A stretch of DNA of 64,000 bases, from positions 76,447,801 through 76,511,800 of the forward strand of contig NC_052017.1 in NCBI RefSeq assembly GCF_015832195.1. Reading direction: 5' to 3'. Within the stretch, counting starts at the first letter, position 1. Each line of letters starts with the position of its first letter. Position numbers and translations under genes: made by a program. The notes beneath the pieces were generated by a model, which made no database searches, was not told the DNA's origin, and saw nothing but the letters and a program-made list of their open reading frames with translations. Shown here in pieces: positions 51,088-64,000 of this stretch. Source of the DNA: Motacilla alba alba (taxonomy: Eukaryota > Chordata > Aves > Passeriformes > Motacillidae).

Positions 51088-51542
51088 CAGGCTGTAAGAG
51101 ACTGAACAGGATAAACTCTCCCAACCTGTCATCACAAAAGAGATGCTCCAGTTATTTAATTGTCGCCTTCTGCTGGACTCACTCTAGGAAATCCATCTCT
51201 CTCTTGTGCTGAGGAGCCCAGAACTGCCCACAATACTTCAAATGAGGCTTCACCAGAGCTGATTCGAGGGACTGAATAATCTTCCTCAGTCTGCTGGCAA
51301 TGCTCTTCCTAATGCACCCCGGCATACTGTTGGGCTACTTTGCCACAGTTCTGGCTCTTGGCACCCAGGTCCTACTCTGCAGAGCTGCTTTCCAGCAGGT
51401 CAGCCCCAGCCTGTGCATGAGGATATTCTTCACTAGGTGCAGGACCTTGCATTTGCCTTTGTTGGATTCCAGATAATCCTTCTCTGCCCACCTCTCTAGC
51501 ATGTCAAAGTCCTTCTGAAGTTATGCAACTGTTTTCCACTCT
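51088..51542 (-). mobile_element. CR1 LINE fragment (3'-proximal region)
   Basis: On the minus strand, blocks typical of the CR1 terminal coding and 3' region appear in order. They are AAAGAGATGCTCCAGTTATT, CTCTCTTGTGCTGAGGAGCC, CAGAACTGCCCACAATACTT, ATGCTCTTCCTAATGCACCC, TGCAGAGCTGCTTTCCAGCA, GTGCAGGACCTTGCATTTGC and CAAAGTCCTTCTGAAG. The extreme 3' tail is absent at the left. It abuts an LTR piece at its right edge. Confidence 0.92.
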
Positions 51543-51735
51543 ACTTAAATATGTTATCCCAGAGGCACCATCACTGTGACTGAAGGGCTTAGTCTTGAGC
51601 AGCAGTGGGTCCATCTTAGAGATGGCTGGCATTGGTTCTGTTAGACGTGGTGAAAGCTTCTATCATCTCCTTACAGAACTCACTCCCACAGCCACTTCCT
51701 TGGATATCGAAACCTTGACACACAAATCCAATTAT
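51543..51735 (-). mobile_element. 5' part (U3) of an avian LTR, inverted partner of 55914-56130
   Basis: Minus-strand LTR fragment. From left to right it shows the complement of the TATA region (CTTAAATATGTTATCCCAGA), a GCAGCAGTGGGTCCATCTTA block, ATGGCTGGCATTGGTTCTGT and GGTGAAAGCTTCTATCATCT. The LTR 5' end lies near ACACAAATCCAATTATA at 51720-51735. The same sequence order occurs on the plus strand at 55914-56130. It is truncated after the TATA region. Confidence 0.75.
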
Positions 51736-54700
51736 AAAAATACATGGAAGGAAAATATTCCTTGAATTATTTCTTGAGTGCTGAAAATGAGGATCAGCTT
51801 TAGAGACTGGAGTACTTTTTCTCTTAAGTTGTAATTACTCTTTTTTTCAACGATAATTTTGTCTCTGGAGGTAAAATCTAAAATTTTTAGACAGAGACAC
51901 AATGTGGGCTGTTACAACTTGATTTAGTTTTGGGATTTCAAGGGACTGAGCCATTTATTTTAATTTCTAAGGCCTGGGAATTTGCTGAACTAGTAGCTAA
52001 CTGTATGAGTGATTGGGGCAGATATTTTCTGAATCTTTTAGGGCAATATGTCCTGTTCTAAGTAATAAGTAAGGTATTGAAACCTTGTTGTGTGACTGGG
52101 CCATGGGAATCTTAGAGTGGAGTGGATCTGTAGCTTGGTTAACTATTTTTAAGCATTTTAGTTCAAAATGTGCCTGTACTATCTGAAATAACTCCATAGA
52201 CAGATGAAGACAGATTAACATTAACAAAGAATTTATCTTTGATTGGTTCTGCATAGCACAGCCATTTTTTCACTGCATGACTGTGTCACAACCTTTAAAG
52301 ACATTTCCCAACAATTGTATAGGTATTTCAGGAGACTTTTTGATGGGTATTCCTGATATTTTAGGACATATTTGGAAGTATAGTATGAATTATACAGGAG
52401 CAAGTAAGGATGACCGAAATGCTCCTATCCCAGATAAATGTTTCAGTTTTTTAGTTGCTTCTTTCTTGGATGAGGTTGAAGAGTGTTGGGCGAAGGGAGC
52501 CTGTACTCATAGGGTCAACTTCAGGTTTCTACCATGTTTGTTCCTTATCTTTCCTGAGCATGTGTTTCTGCTGACAACTTAAAATCATAACCTTTCTATC
52601 CTGAATGATATTCTAACACAACTTCATAATTAATATCTCCTCTCTACTGAAAATAGATCAGCCACCCTAGTCTTTGCCTTCTCTCTAAAATAAAAGTACT
52701 AGCAATTTTGCTCCTCTTATGCTCCTCTATGACTGGGGTATTAAAAGGAAGACTGTCAATTCTGAACACAAACCTCCCTAATAACAGAGTTTTTAACCCA
52801 CATTACTATTCTTGTACAGTGAAAATTAAAGGAATTTGTTTGGGGTTTTTACATAATATAGAGACCCTAATTTTTTTGCTTTAAAGAATATTGATTTCTA
52901 CTTAATTCACTGTTCTGGATTTGATTTGCAGTAACTCAGAATTAGGCACTTTGTTTCTCCTTTTAAAGTTAAAACACAGATGGGTTTTTAGAGGTGCTGC
53001 AGGATTGCAGCTCCTACTGAAACTGAAAGCAGTTTTCATAATATCATGCTGGCACAGAAGCATATGTTATTAAGATCACAGAATGGATGTTTTTGTTCAG
53101 AAATAGCTTCTGTTTCCAAAGAGGGAAGAATTTGGAAGAAGGAAATTAAACTGTTATTTCTTTGTGGATTATTGTGTGGTGTCTCTTCCTAGCACAATAA
53201 CAGTTCATAAAGAGATGAAAAACTTCAGAGAGATAGTTTGCTTTTCTAGCTTTCCTGAGAGTTATAATTGATGCAATTGTATTTTTATTTTCTAGGTTAA
53301 ATCATAAAAAATAAGCGAAATGTACTTCATGCAAACATTATTTTCCCATTCTACCCCCAACAGGAAGGACCTTAGCACACTCCCAAGAGTTCCCAATTCA
53401 AATTACCCTCAGGAACTTGCATCATTAGAAATTCAGATATCTTCTGTGATTATTGTTTTAAGAGAACTAATCATTTTACACAAATTTCTCTCTGACTTGA
53501 AAACAAGGGTGTGCCCTTCATCTATTTTTACTATCAATGCCAAAATCCAGGAATCTTCAATTCAGCATAAGATACCTGAATGTATCTTCAGTGAACAATG
53601 GGAGCTAATAAAAAGAGTGGACTATTACTGTATAACCTGCTGCCAACATCTTGTCTGTGCCTGCCCTTCCTTCATTCACTTCACACTCTTTACTCTGTGT
53701 AGCTGATAACTGGATAGCCCTCTAAAAATATATTTCCCTCCTGGTTCCCCCCTAAATGATCAGAACAACCACTCTCAATGGTAAAATTGCTTCAAATTTT
53801 TGATTTTATCACCAGCTGCTTTTTGGAACATCTGTAAGACTGTGAGAAAGCCTCGTGAAGATATAAGTATCTATAATGCTGCAAAGCACCCAGGTGCTGT
53901 GGGAGATGTAACTTGTCCAGTGATGTTGAATGAAACACCAACGAGGTGAAGCCTCAGAACAGCACTTACAAGGAGCAGAAGCTACAAAAAGGACACTGCT
54001 TCTGTGGTAGTTCTCCAGCCTCCCCTCTTATTTTGATAGACAAGGAGGTATGTCTAATTTTTGGTCATTAGAGACAGTACCATTATTATTCTTTACATAG
54101 AGATTGTGTCTTTCTTTTATACTTTTATGTTTTCTCACCACATAACTTTTTTCAATCAATTCTGTTTTAGCTTCAGTGGAAATAAACATAGTAGGAAGTA
54201 AATTCTCTGAGACAATCACTATCCTTTCTACTTGTGTAAAAAGCCTAGCACTTATTGTGTGTTATGTAACTTAGCAAGACTGATTTTCTGGAAGTACAAG
54301 TGAAAGGTAGGCTGAATTATATTAAGGAAGGAATGGCAATCTTACTTCATGCACCATTACTGCATTTTGTGACAAAAGTAAAAAATATGCTGCTACGAAG
54401 CTCTCCTTTCTCCTTTCCCCCCACTTCCCTCACCACTGAAAATGGAACTGACATTGCAAATAGTATTTTGAATTATTATTATACCTATTTACACCACTAG
54501 GACTACCTTCAGATACTAAATATTAATGTTGACTTTAAAACACAAGAAATCTTTAATGTTTTTGTAAATATGACTCCCTCTTCTGTTCCAAATACATTAA
54601 TGGAATATTAAAAATACATAATATTTAGACAACGATATTTAGCTAAGAATTTGGATTAACAACAAAAAGGCTCCTTAATCTACCCACTTGATAATCAATA

Positions 54701-55913
54701 ATCAAGCTTACATCAAAAGAGCAAAACAGAATCTGAGTCTTAAAATTATTAATTCTGAATGTAATTAACAACATTGAGGTATGTTCAGCTGTAACAGATA
54801 ATAAAGATTGCTGGTTTTCAAGACTAATCCAAGAATAGTCCCTTCCTCTGAAATAAAATATATTGATCCTAATGGTATTGTCATTCAAAAAAGTTGAATA
54901 TCTGGAGCGTCAAATAAGTATTTTGAAATATTCATACAAATGCTCTCAAAGTCAATAAACATTTTTCTATTTGCTTCAATAATGTGAAACCTGGGCCCTG
55001 ATTTTCTTATAAGATGTTTTTAGGAGATAGAAAAAGGCTGAGAATTTCATGGGCTTGTAACTAACTTTATGGGACTAATACAATACATTGGACAGATGTT
55101 TTAGTATGGTAGATTCTGTGTTATCATAATCTGTATTGCTTTCCTGAATGTAATACATCTATATTTACGTGCGCTAAATAGCATCATATAATTTTAAGAA
55201 TAACTTGAAAGTGTGTACTGTTGCTGGATACAAGCCATCTCAACAATAACACCCTGTTGTTTTGCTCTCACACATTGTTCTATTTCTGACTTTTTTTTTC
55301 ATAATCATCCTTCACATCTGTAAAAATAGATGTGAATGATATATTTCTGAGGGCTGCTGTTTCATTTGAGTGCAAGTAAATCTGTATAAGCAGTCTACAG
55401 TATAACTGCCCTAACAGCGAGCAAAGTCTAACTTTATATAGAGCTCAGCTGCATTATTTGGACCTCCACTGCAATAGACCAAAAAGCATAGTCTCTTTTA
55501 TAGTTGCTCTCATCTTCCAGACAATATAATTTAAGCAGTTAGCAGGAAACCTTAGTGAAAAGAGCTGATGCATATATTGTGCCCTAGATTTTGAAACAGT
55601 AAATAAAGATGTTTTTGTGTAACCTACAGAGTTGTCCGCATGTTCAGGAAACTTGCTAGAGACATGTAGAGGGAAGAACATTCATCCACCTTGGCCCCCA
55701 GGAAGACAGGAAGAACTACCAGGCTGAATAAATACTTCTCATTACTGCTGTTCTTTGATGTCTTCTCAGTCTTGAGGGCCTTTGCAGATGCAATACCACA
55801 GTTATCTCTCCTCCTCCTCTATGTAGGCTGCTCATGAGAAAATGAGGTTATGTTTCTGTTTACAGGTACATGGTTTTAATAAAAAGTTATTTCAAACTTG
55901 AATGATAGATATT
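51736..55913. other. Long AT-rich stretch without a recognisable gene
   Basis: About 4.2 kb. A 128-codon plus-strand frame (53320-53706) and a 101-codon frame (52277-52582) show no family or domain. The stretch lies between two LTR pieces that point away from each other and contains nothing retroviral that I can recognise. Confidence 0.6.
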
Positions 55914-56130
55914 TTTACTGGGTTTATACAGAAAGCTTTTAGTAGCAAGAGGCTGCAGAGTGGATGTTGTGGCAAGAGACAGCTGCCCCCGTGTTTTACA
56001 GAGCCAATTCCACCTGGCTCCAAAACAGACCTGCTGGTGGCCAAAACTGCGACCGTCAGCAAGGCTGGTGACGCCTTGGTCATAATATATATAAGAAAGG
56101 GTGAAAAACTCTGTGCAGCAATTGTGAGAC
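55914..56130 (+). mobile_element. 5' part (U3) of an avian LTR
   Basis: Plus-strand LTR fragment with the order TACTGGGTTTATACAG, a GGCTGCAGAGTGGATG block, GTGTTTTACAGAGCCAATTC, CCTGGCTCCAAAACAGACCT, GCTGGTGGCCAAAACTGC and a TATA region (ATATATATAAGAAAGGG) near 56084-56100. It then fades out. The 83- and 89-codon frames on the two strands are by-products. It belongs to the same family as 51543-51735, but in the opposite orientation. Confidence 0.82.
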
Positions 56131-56897
56131 AGAGGAGTTTAGGTACTGTTTGAGAGCTCATAATTTACTCTTGCTCCAGGATGTGTGAAAAACCCTGTGT
56201 CCTTTATTTGCCTAAGAAAATACTTTTCTTATGGTAAAATTTTTTGTAAAATTTTTAGCTTTCTTCAAATCAGATTTTACTTACAGGAATTGTGTCTTTT
56301 AGTACCTATGTAGCTATTTTCAAGTGCATTCTAATTGCCTTATTATTTCTCCTGAGAATACCTTGAATTTCACTAATTTGACTAAATTTTAGAAAGAAAA
56401 TAATAGCTTGAGATACAGACTGAAGTTTTTGTTTAATCATCTTGGAAGAGCAATGTTAAATTAATTTTATTGCTGTATAGTCCGCACTTTACAAATTAAG
56501 ACTATGGTGTTTGCACATGACTTTTTTTTCTCCATCTGGCATGCTTATTTTCTGGAAGACTTTCAGATAATGCTGAGATTTCAACAGTTAAGTATAATTA
56601 CCATGAACCTTTCTATCAACATGAAAATTATCCCTGCATAACATGTATGTAATGAATCATTATCATAACAGTCTAAACCAGGCCCATGAAAATCAAATTT
56701 CTTGAGTTTGTGGTTTTTATGGTACGTTGGAATGTCTCTGTCTGAAAGTTTGCTCTTACTAGCTGGGACGATCCTGGAACTGCATTTCCTTTGACTGATG
56801 TTTCCACAAAGATTCTATATTGTTATAATTTTCCTTGTACTGCATCAATGTCACTAACTTTACTGTGTACCAAGAAGTTGTGGGACAAATTTTCTCC
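56131..56897. other. AT-rich non-coding stretch
   Basis: Nothing recognised between the LTR fragment and the TTCC satellite. Confidence 0.6.
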
Positions 56898-57140
56898 TTC
56901 CTTCCTTCCTTCCTTCCTTCCTTCCTTCCTTCCTTCCTTCCTTCCTTCCTTCCTTCCTTCCTTCCTTCCTTCCTTCCTTCCTTCCTTCCTTCCTTCCGCC
57001 ACTTCCGCCACTTCCGCCACTTCCGCCACTTCCGCCACTTCCGCCACTTCCTTCCGCCACTTCCTTCCGCCACTTCCTTCCGCCACTTCCTTCCGCCACT
57101 TCCTTCCTTCCGCCACTTCCTTCCCTCCCTCCCTCCCTCT
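56898..57140. repeat. Composite satellite: (TTCC)25, then TTCCGCCAC-type units
   Basis: Twenty-five pure TTCC units (56898-56997) lead into repeats marked by GCCAC. There are six 9-bp units TTCCGCCAC (56994-57047), four 13-bp units TTCCTTCCGCCAC (57048-57099), one 17-bp unit (57100-57116), then TTCCTTCC and a CTCC tract to 57140. The number of TTCC units before each GCCAC therefore rises 1, 2, 3 along the array. Reading frames of up to 160 codons across it on both strands (SFLP-, RHF- or GRKE-type repeats) are artefacts of the array. Confidence 0.97.
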
Positions 57141-60100
57141 TGTCTTTTCATTCATTATAAAACCTTGTTTTTTGAACATATGTAATGAAATACTTTTCCA
57201 CAATATCTATAATTTACCATCATCAGCAAAGTTAAATACAAACCCAAGGAAACCCTGCTATAATATTAAATGACTAGCATCAAAATGTAAAATAAGATTA
57301 GATTTAGGTTGTGTTTTAGTAAGCATTTCAGCCTGAAGCTAGAAATCACTCCTTTTGTCAGTACACACTGCAAAGACAAGTGTGTGTGCCTTTATTTAGA
57401 ATGGCCAACTGTTCTCAGACAGCAACATGAATTTGAGTGCAGAAATGGAACTGAAGATAAATATAAACAGAGGATCCCAAATTGAGCAATGCTTTCGAAA
57501 GTCATGGAAGTGATTTTAAAATCAATTTGTTATTTGATCAAATTCTGCTTTAGGTTTTAGAAGATGGAATTGAAATGCTGAGACCACTTGGTGAGATAAA
57601 GTCCCTGTAACAAAAGCTCCACAGTTTGAATGCTAGATTACTTTTTTTTCTTCAGAACATAAAAAATTAGTCATATGGCTATGACATGCAGGCTGTGCAC
57701 CACAGTGCTTTGGCTGAGCCTGCCAAATAATTTGTGATGACTACCTTTTTAAATTTCTCTGGTGGATTTATTTTTGTTTGATTTGTTTTGTATTTCATAT
57801 TTGAAGTGCTTTATTGCAGCTTTAGTTATTCAAATATGGGTTATAGGCTGCTATGAAAAATGGGTGAACACAGACCATTATTGCCATAGGATCTTCCCTG
57901 GTAACAGAAGTGTGACTGTGAATCCTAGATGTGGGTGCTGGTCCTGCTTTTGGTGGTTGAGAATTCTCACATCTTATACTTGCTTAAGTGGCACATTTAC
58001 TGAGATACATAAAAAATTCATTCTCCATCCTTTATACAAGAGGAGGAGTCCTGGTTGGTTAGTAATGGTTGTCCTGTTAATATTGACTGGAGGTGCAACT
58101 TCTCCAGGGCATTAAAGTCTTACTGTGTGTTCCCTGTCCAGTTTCCAGATTCCAAAGACCACCCTGGTCCCAGATATTATCTAGCAGTGCAGTTCTGTTT
58201 AGGAGTAAAACCACAGTGAAGATGGTGAGTAAAATACAGACAGAGCCACAGCAGAGCAGAATGTAACTTGCTCCATCAAGAGGTAAGAAGAAATATAGGG
58301 CCTGTTGAACCTAATTTCCTTCTCACTGCCGAACCCAAAGAAGATTAAGGTGAGGTATGTACATTGTAGGGTGCATTAATTGCATTCCTTTTTCTCTAGC
58401 AGAGGAGAAAACAATGACTTCATCTCTCCCTGCAGTAACTGCAGCTCTACTCTCTGAGTTATGTTTATGAGCTCAGAATTCTATTTGTTTGAAATGGCTT
58501 TTCCAGTTGCCAGGTGTGGTTGAACTCTGATCAATAAATTAAACTAAGAGTAGGCATCAGGGATAGGGAGACAGATAGACAGATTAATAAACTATGCAAG
58601 TGTATAAGTTTAATTTCCTCAGAAAACCAAAGTTAAAGAATGTCTACAGATATTTAAGGAGCATATTTACCAAGAGTTTTAGTAGTAGCATGACCATTTG
58701 TTCATGTTAAGAGAGTATGTGTGTCAGTAGAACAACCTACTTGACAAGGGCCATTAAATTCCTATGAAATGTTCTTCTGAGCTAGTATTATCCAGAGAAC
58801 ACAGACAATATATACAAAAAAGAAAAAAAGGAAAAAGCTCAGTGCTCAGACAAATGGCAAGGTATATGGGAAGACTGCCTTAAGGCTCTCACCTGAACAT
58901 AGGCTGAATTTACTAATGACTGCTTCAGAGCAGTACAACAACAGGATTAAATATTCAAAGCTTGAATTTTCAGAGAGAGAAATCAATAACTTCAGATGAA
59001 ACTGTTGTGTATTGGGGAAATCAGACTCTCTGAACATCCTTTACTTTTTTGACACATTCTCATGCACAAAATAAATTACAGGCAAATAGATCCCAAGACC
59101 TCTTCCATGTTTGAACAGCTTTTCTACGTATGCAATATGTATAATAATTGTCACAATCTGACATCTTTAAAGACATGCATGAATGTTAAATCAAACTGTT
59201 CATTGGAAATTGGAAAATAATTTTATGTCATCTTAATAGGCTGAAGGATATTAGGCAGGTTGACTGAAGCTCAGCCATACCATTTACCTACTAGTATGTA
59301 AATGTGATTTCTCATTGGACAATCAAGTTGTAAAAGGAGACAGACCTGCCTTTATGTTTCAGTCAAAGAGGTCATACAATTAGGATGAAGTGGCTTGTTT
59401 AAAAACCTAACTTCATGCTTACCAGACTAAAAACTCCATTTGATATGGCTTGTCTAGGGACACAGACAAGGGCTGAGAAGTGCCTTCTGTGGTTAGCAGT
59501 CTCCTGCTGCATGGTTGCAAAATGAGAGTGAAGGTCACTGAATGCTTGTCCACTGATTGCTAAACCTTGACCCTTCCTGAGCAAGAAACAGAGAATTACA
59601 TAACCAAATGAGGTTGAGGGATGAGAGAAACTATGCAAGATGGCCTCAGTCCAGGACATTACATTTAATTCTATGTGTTGTCTTGGATAGGGTTAAACAC
59701 CTGTCATGGGTACTACTTCATTAGCAGCCCAGTGGGAATGCTGCAATCTGCTGAATTTCTGCTTGGGTGTTTCCTAAATGGCTCTCATCTGAGCACTGAG
59801 TCAGCCTGTTGTCACATATTTTTTGAGATGTGAACTCACAGCTTGAGGTGACAGAGGTATAAGTTTAGCAGTTGTGGTTAAGATGTTATTTCCATTTTAA
59901 GTGCTTAATTTCTGCTGTTTAAATCTTTCCAAGCCATTTACTCTTAGAAGGAAATTTCTCACACTGGTGTCAATACTGAGGTGAAGTACCTCAAAAGTTT
60001 GATAAAAATCCATTTGTTTGTTACTGAAGTATCTGAATGGAATAAGGCTAGAGGAGAATGAGGAAGCACTTCCCTATTCCAGATTCTTGCTTTGTTTCTG

Positions 60101-63100
60101 GAAATTAACTGTGTAAATAATTACCATGCTGACACATTTCAAGCTGTAATGAAGCTGTCACTTCTCTATCCAGTAATATTCATTTTGTCTCACCATTAGG
60201 CACATGTTTTGTGGTCTCGTATTCCCCTTGTCTGTTTATATAGGGCTCCATTGGAAATAACAGATAATATCTACTCTGGTATAGTAGATGAAAATAAGTT
60301 CAGAAACTACAAAGGTACTCTGAAAAAAAAGAACACTAGGAGATATTTCAGTCCATCCCTTAGAGAAATAGTAAAATGTATTTTGCACTAAGCTTTGGCA
60401 TTTTTTTGCATTTTCCCACCTGAACATGAACCCAACACATTCTGGAGTCTCAAACCAAATTTCAAAAAACCTCCAGGATTTTCCTTAAACTGTTCTGAAA
60501 AAAAAACGAATTTGCAAAATCTTATTTTTACTTCCAAATTTCTGAAAGCAAGTTATTTACGGAAAATTAGACACAGCAGACCAAATCCAAGTTTGAAAAA
60601 ATTAATCGTCTCCCAGGTTTGAAGAGATGACTTGTTCATATGCACTAGTTCTCTATCTATATAGATGCTCCCATATAATTCATTGCATATTCTGCATTCT
60701 GATGCTGTTTTTCTACACCTGCTTGTTCTGCATGTCTCTCATGCTCCTTTCATGTTTTCTCTCTCTCTCTAATTGCACCGTAAACTGACAAGTTTTTACT
60801 TTCCAGCATGGTGATGGTATCTTCAAAACATCCAGAATACATTTTTTAGCCCAGAAAAGAGTATATAGAGGAGTCACAGATTCCTACTTCTTAGGAAGGT
60901 ACTTTCAAAGGTACAACATTTTAAATTGTTCTGGGGAGGAGAAGCTCACAATTTTATCACAGATGAATACAATGGAGAAGTTCTTTTTTGGGCTACAATG
61001 CTCCAGATTAGCTGGCAGAAGGGAAGAAAAGGTGAGAAGAGTCAAAGACAAAATTTCTGCTAACATCTGAAAGGTAGAAGAGTACAGAAGCAAAGTGGAG
61101 ACTCAGAGGAATATCAATTTCCTTCTGGGATCCTGTCTGTACACCCCATTCCTTCATTATGACTAGACTTACTGATATGCAATGGAGAGGGAAAACAAGT
61201 CGTAAAGGATGATAAAAAATTGATGTAGGGGGAGTTTCCAAGAAGTCCCAAGAGAAAACAGAGTGGGAGGCTATAGCTAATGAAAAGAAATAATTTGTTA
61301 AAAGTCCTGGGTTTATTGGTTGTCTTGGTTTAGGAGTCACCATAGGACATTGGTTTAGTAGTAGGGTACATGGGAGAAAACCATGTTCATTATTTTCCCC
61401 ATAAGTTACAAATGAAAGATGTGATACCCTCAACTCATGAATTCTGGAAAATTTTCATTTGAAATACATCAAGATTTATGCATGGACGATTAAAAACCTA
61501 GAAAACAAAATCTACAGAGCCACAAAATCAGAGAATGTTTTCATACTGTGTGATATCAAAACTACTTGTACAGGAATATTATGACAGTTTCTTATCCTGC
61601 TACATGGAGAAATGGGAAAATTATACTTGACTATGCTTGGACTCTCAATCCTTCTGTAGACTAAGTGGCAAACTGAATGAAAATGTCAAGAATTTTTTTT
61701 CTTGATTGCAGAATTTTTTTTGTTACTCTAATTGGTAGAATCACTCTTGAGATGCAACTTATCCCACTGGTATACAGACTGAGAAATATTGATTTACACT
61801 TCCTGTGTTATCCATTTTATTTTTTTAGTGTGCATTTCTGTTATTAGGAGAAAGAGAGAAACAGAGCTGTCCTTCCCATACTCACATGAAGTTTAGCATG
61901 GTAATACCTTCTTCGCTCTTTGTACTATTTCGCATTTTCTACTGTAGCTGTCATATGCACAAGAGTACATTTGCCATCTCTTAACAGGTAGCAGATTTCA
62001 AATTTTGACAATAAGGCTGGCCCATAGAGGTTGCTTAGTTAGACTTTAAGGATCTAAATGCAAATAGATTTATTCCCCTGTGATTTGATTTTGTTCTTCC
62101 ATTTCTACTCTCTGCCTCACCAACAAACTAAGATAAGAAACTGTTAGTTTATTTTCTCTTCAGGGAGACATACCAAAACTTAGCAAGTTTTGGTTTTTGT
62201 TTTTCTTTTTTTTTTCCTCAGCAAGCATATTGCCCCTGATCATTCTTATCATTATGAATAGTTCCTATTTTCCTTTTTCTCAATTGTCCTCCCTGGAATG
62301 TCTAGGAAAAAAATATCTTCTGAGGATTTTTCCTGGAAAATGTTCTTTCCTATTGTTAAACTCTCATTACTTTTATTCTTATTTCTTGGCAACCTACAAA
62401 TATCATTAAATTGAAAGAAACAAATTATACATCTTTTTAATGGTTTTGAAAAACTGAGGTTTACGTAGAAGGCATTCTGCAGCCATGATTAATTCAACAA
62501 GAAAAACAGAAAAAATAACACTTTGCTGTGCTTTCAAGAGTCTTTAAATTGCACCCATAAAAGTATGATTGAATATTTTCCTATTACTATTGATGCACTG
62601 AATTATCCCCATGTGTGTTTAAAATGCCATGGAGAAATCAGACATATTAACGTATTGCTTTCTTAAATTCTTCATTAGGTTAATTGGAATTATTCCTATT
62701 AAAAAAAGAGACCAAAACCCAAACAAAAAGATGATGAATACGCTAGCTGCAGTGTAATTTTCTTTTCCTGTTATTAGAACTGAAAAATATGTGATGAAAA
62801 ATGACACATATGTTGTCAATAAAATGTTACAAGGTATTTCAGTCTACTTATTTTTGTGAAGGGCTAAAAAGTTCTTTATAAACAGGGAAGAATGAAAATT
62901 TTCAGAACACATGATGATTGAAAAACTACAGGCTCTCCCTTTTTGTATAACATACTCTAAATTTAACAATAAAACACCCTAAATCTAACAATATTACATT
63001 CAGAGTAAACATGCTGTGAAACATGGGTACAAGCTTCAGTTCCTTTCTGCTGAAGGGAGGATGTTAACATAAATATCATTATAGGGCAATATAAACATCA

Positions 63101-64000
63101 GTTTTAGAGTGTGAATACAACATCCACAATTTGAATGGGACACTCTATTACAAGATCTGTTTAAAATTTGCATTCCCCTTTTTTATAATAATTCTTTATA
63201 GTATATGATAGGATGAGTTAAGTATAGAACTAGGTACTGCCTTCTGAAGGAATGTAATTAGATTTTGGTTACCTCCTAATGCCTCATGATCCTCCAGATA
63301 GATTTGCAACCTGAATAAGCTATTCTGATACATAACAATCACTGACCTCGTCCTCTCTTCCTGAAGTCTTGTGATTTCTATTCAGCATGTGACAGAAAAC
63401 ATAGTTTTTACATGAATGAGTCCTGGTACCATACTATGCAGCAGCTCCACATATGTAATTTTTGTCCCTTGCCTTGTCTGGTCTTTCCCTATCACTTGTG
63501 TTTATTTCCTTTCTTTTCCTTTCTAATTTAGTATCCCTAAACATGCATAAAGGGTCACTCATTTTTAATAGACAGTGAAGTCAAGAGGGCTATAGTTACA
63601 GTGGTGCATAGCAGGAAGTAGGTAGAGCAGCTCTGTGTTTTTGAAGATAACTAGGATGGCCTATACCCATAGGATCTCCATGAACTAAATTATAGTGTCC
63701 TTATCTTATATAGCTGACTCAGAGAGTGACTATAGTGGTGTAAGAACTCAGCACAAAAATAATCTTACTTATATTTCCAATTCCTACATCAGTTGCTATT
63801 TCCACATGGAGACAGCACTGTTTGTTGGAGAAAGAGTTGAGGAGATAAACCCAGAATGAACATTTTGGAATCTGGAAGATTTTCATGGTGAATAGTCATA
63901 GTGAGAAAGTTCTCTGAGCTAACCACTCAATTCTGAAATGTTCTTGACTGTTAAGCACCCTGTTCCTGAAATATAGGGAGACAAACTGAAGCTTTTTTGG
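57141..64000. other. Long AT-rich stretch without a recognisable gene
   Basis: About 6.9 kb of unique AT-rich sequence. The frames at 57762-58115 (117 codons, plus; hydrophobic in places) and 61008-61433 (141 codons, minus) have no family resemblance, no upstream promoter signal and no flanking splice sites that would mark them as exons. A short CT-rich run lies near 60760-60771. No transposon is recognised. Confidence 0.6.

Noticed and set aside
51543..56130. A provirus bounded by the two related LTR pieces
   Set aside because: The pieces face opposite directions and are both truncated. The 4.2 kb between them shows no recognisable retroviral coding region.
56759..57273. Several reading frames of 79-160 codons on both strands with repetitive SFLP, RHF or GRKE content
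   Set aside because: They are produced entirely by the TTCC/TTCCGCCAC satellite, which is open in several frames at once. There is no independent coding signal.
57762..58115. 117-codon plus-strand frame with hydrophobic stretches and many cysteines and tryptophans
   Set aside because: No signal-peptide layout, domain or splice sites, and the composition looks like translated AT-rich non-coding DNA.
61008..61433. 141-codon minus-strand frame
   Set aside because: No recognisable motif or supporting gene signals. This length is expected by chance in 64 kb read in six frames.
1..64000. CRISPR arrays, operons, phage or other bacterial systems
   Set aside because: CR1 and avian LTR repeats show this is vertebrate nuclear DNA. 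No regularly spaced repeats or dense gene arrays occur.

Overview
This window looks like non-coding DNA from a bird nuclear genome. The evidence is its repeats: several 5'-truncated CR1 LINE copies, whose 3' ends carry the typical run ending in ATTCTATGA-like repeats, and solo or broken LTRs of the kinds common in avian ERVL-like families. The background is AT-rich, with long A/T runs and microsatellites. The LTR types fit a neoavian bird, perhaps a songbird, but the species cannot be fixed from this sequence.

No protein-coding gene, rRNA or tRNA can be supported. Open reading frames are short (longest 199 codons) and scattered on both strands. None has a recognisable domain outside repeats. 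The window is best read as a gene desert or the inside of a very large intron. Two places have good splice-site grammar around very short exons: 28900-28932 on the minus strand (33 nt) and, more weakly, 35988-36011 on the plus strand (24 nt). If either is real, the window would be intronic to a multi-exon gene.

Layout. 1-5 kb: three CR1 fragments in AT-rich DNA. 5-15.6 kb: mostly unique AT-rich sequence, including the longest ORF (9053-9652) and a pair of inverted POU octamers (15021-15049). 15.6-18.2 kb: a long CR1 3' fragment, then a GC-rich LTR-like block. 18-29 kb: unique AT-rich DNA, a TA/GATATTAT tract and the candidate microexon. 29.3-30.0 kb: a CR1 copy split by a solo LTR with terminal inverted repeats and target duplication. 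30-42 kb: mostly unique, with an unassigned GC-rich block (37.1-37.7 kb) and a pure (AAT)25 array. 42.4-56.1 kb: the most repeat-rich part, with an ERVL-like LTR end, an internally deleted CR1 reverse-transcriptase fragment, a solo LTR, a CR1 fragment and two LTR pieces of one family in opposite orientation. 56.9-57.1 kb: a composite TTCC / TTCCGCCAC satellite with a graded internal structure. 57.1-64 kb: unique AT-rich DNA.

Repeat family assignments were made by eye from remembered consensus features, without a database search. No complete retroelement and no intact retroviral or LINE reading frame is present.
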